Source: Dehalococcoidia bacterium (lineage in GTDB: Bacteria; Chloroflexota; Dehalococcoidia; Dehalococcoidales; BS750m-G39). Taken from it: a stretch of 13,141 nt of DNA. The stretch is from NCBI GenBank assembly GCA_004375675.1, contig SOKR01000114.1, positions 1 to 13,141 on the forward strand. Direction: 5' to 3'. Position 1 is the first letter of the stretch; every line of letters starts with the position of its first letter. Both the position numbers and the translations under genes were made by a program. The notes below the pieces were generated by a model. That model made no database searches, was not told where the DNA came from, and saw only the letters and a program-made list of their open reading frames with translations. This document shows positions 13,089 to 13,141 of the stretch, one piece after another.

Positions 13089-13141
13089 TGGAGCGGAAGA
13101 CGAGATTCGAACTCGCGACCCTCTCCTTGGCAAGGAGATGC
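13089..13141 (-). tRNA. tRNA-Gly (anticodon GCC), 5' part outside window
   Basis: Only the 3' part is visible: encoded CCA, discriminator U, acceptor strand CTTCCGC, T arm CGAGTTCGAATCTCG, and anticodon stem TCTCC/GGAGA around TTGCCAA, giving anticodon GCC. The D arm and 5' acceptor strand lie beyond the right edge. Confidence 0.93.

Overview
The window is a GC-rich, gene-dense bacterial chromosome segment carrying mostly housekeeping genes. Several traits together suggest Chloroflexota, probably class Dehalococcoidia, but this is inference from gene style and not a placement. They are a transketolase split into two adjacent genes, a CTC-type bL25 protein with a PTHLFG motif and a long acidic tail, a long-form hibernation factor beside comF, and strong bacterial -35/-10 promoters placed almost on top of start codons. 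No phage, transposon, CRISPR array or rRNA is visible.

Layout. Bases 1-156 are an AT-rich leader with no gene, ending in an extended -10 box just before dnaE (157-3639, +). A RadC/MPN-family gene follows (3659-4447, +), then a chagasin-like inhibitor lipoprotein (4539-4928, +). From 4931 to 10238 every gene lies on the minus strand. In transcription order these are rplY/ctc, an amidohydrolase, thpR, a 70-residue zinc-ribbon protein, comF, hpf, a three-gene set of unrecognised membrane proteins (170, 58 and 89 residues) and ogt. The 58-residue gene is easily missed and overlaps its downstream neighbour. A divergent regulatory region (10239-10389) separates rplY from the split transketolase pair (10390-12225, +). 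That pair converges on plsY (12222-12800, -), with overlapping stop codons. Behind plsY, on the same strand, are tRNA-Leu(UAA), tRNA-Cys(GCA) and tRNA-Gly(GCC); the last is cut by the window edge. A tandemly duplicated palindromic element lies between tRNA-Cys and tRNA-Gly.

How the genes relate. DnaE replicates DNA and Ogt removes O6-alkylguanine; RadC has no firmly known role. HPF, bL25, ThpR and the tRNAs belong to translation and RNA processing. Transketolase feeds the pentose phosphate pathway and PlsY makes lysophosphatidate for phospholipids. ComF is the only DNA-uptake-type gene. I see no single coordinated system here, and none of the genes forms an obvious defence or mobile cassette.

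The most notable signals are regulatory. First, a strong promoter in front of the transketolase genes is followed within about 50-80 bases by a perfect 10-bp hairpin and U-tract. Downstream segments can pair alternatively, which is attenuator geometry. Second, dnaE, the amidohydrolase, the 170-residue membrane protein and possibly the transketolase have -10 boxes so close to the start codon that their mRNAs should be leaderless or nearly so. Third, ogt appears to start at a non-canonical ACG with a good Shine-Dalgarno sequence. Fourth, the inhibitor gene carries an 11-C homopolymer in its coding sequence.
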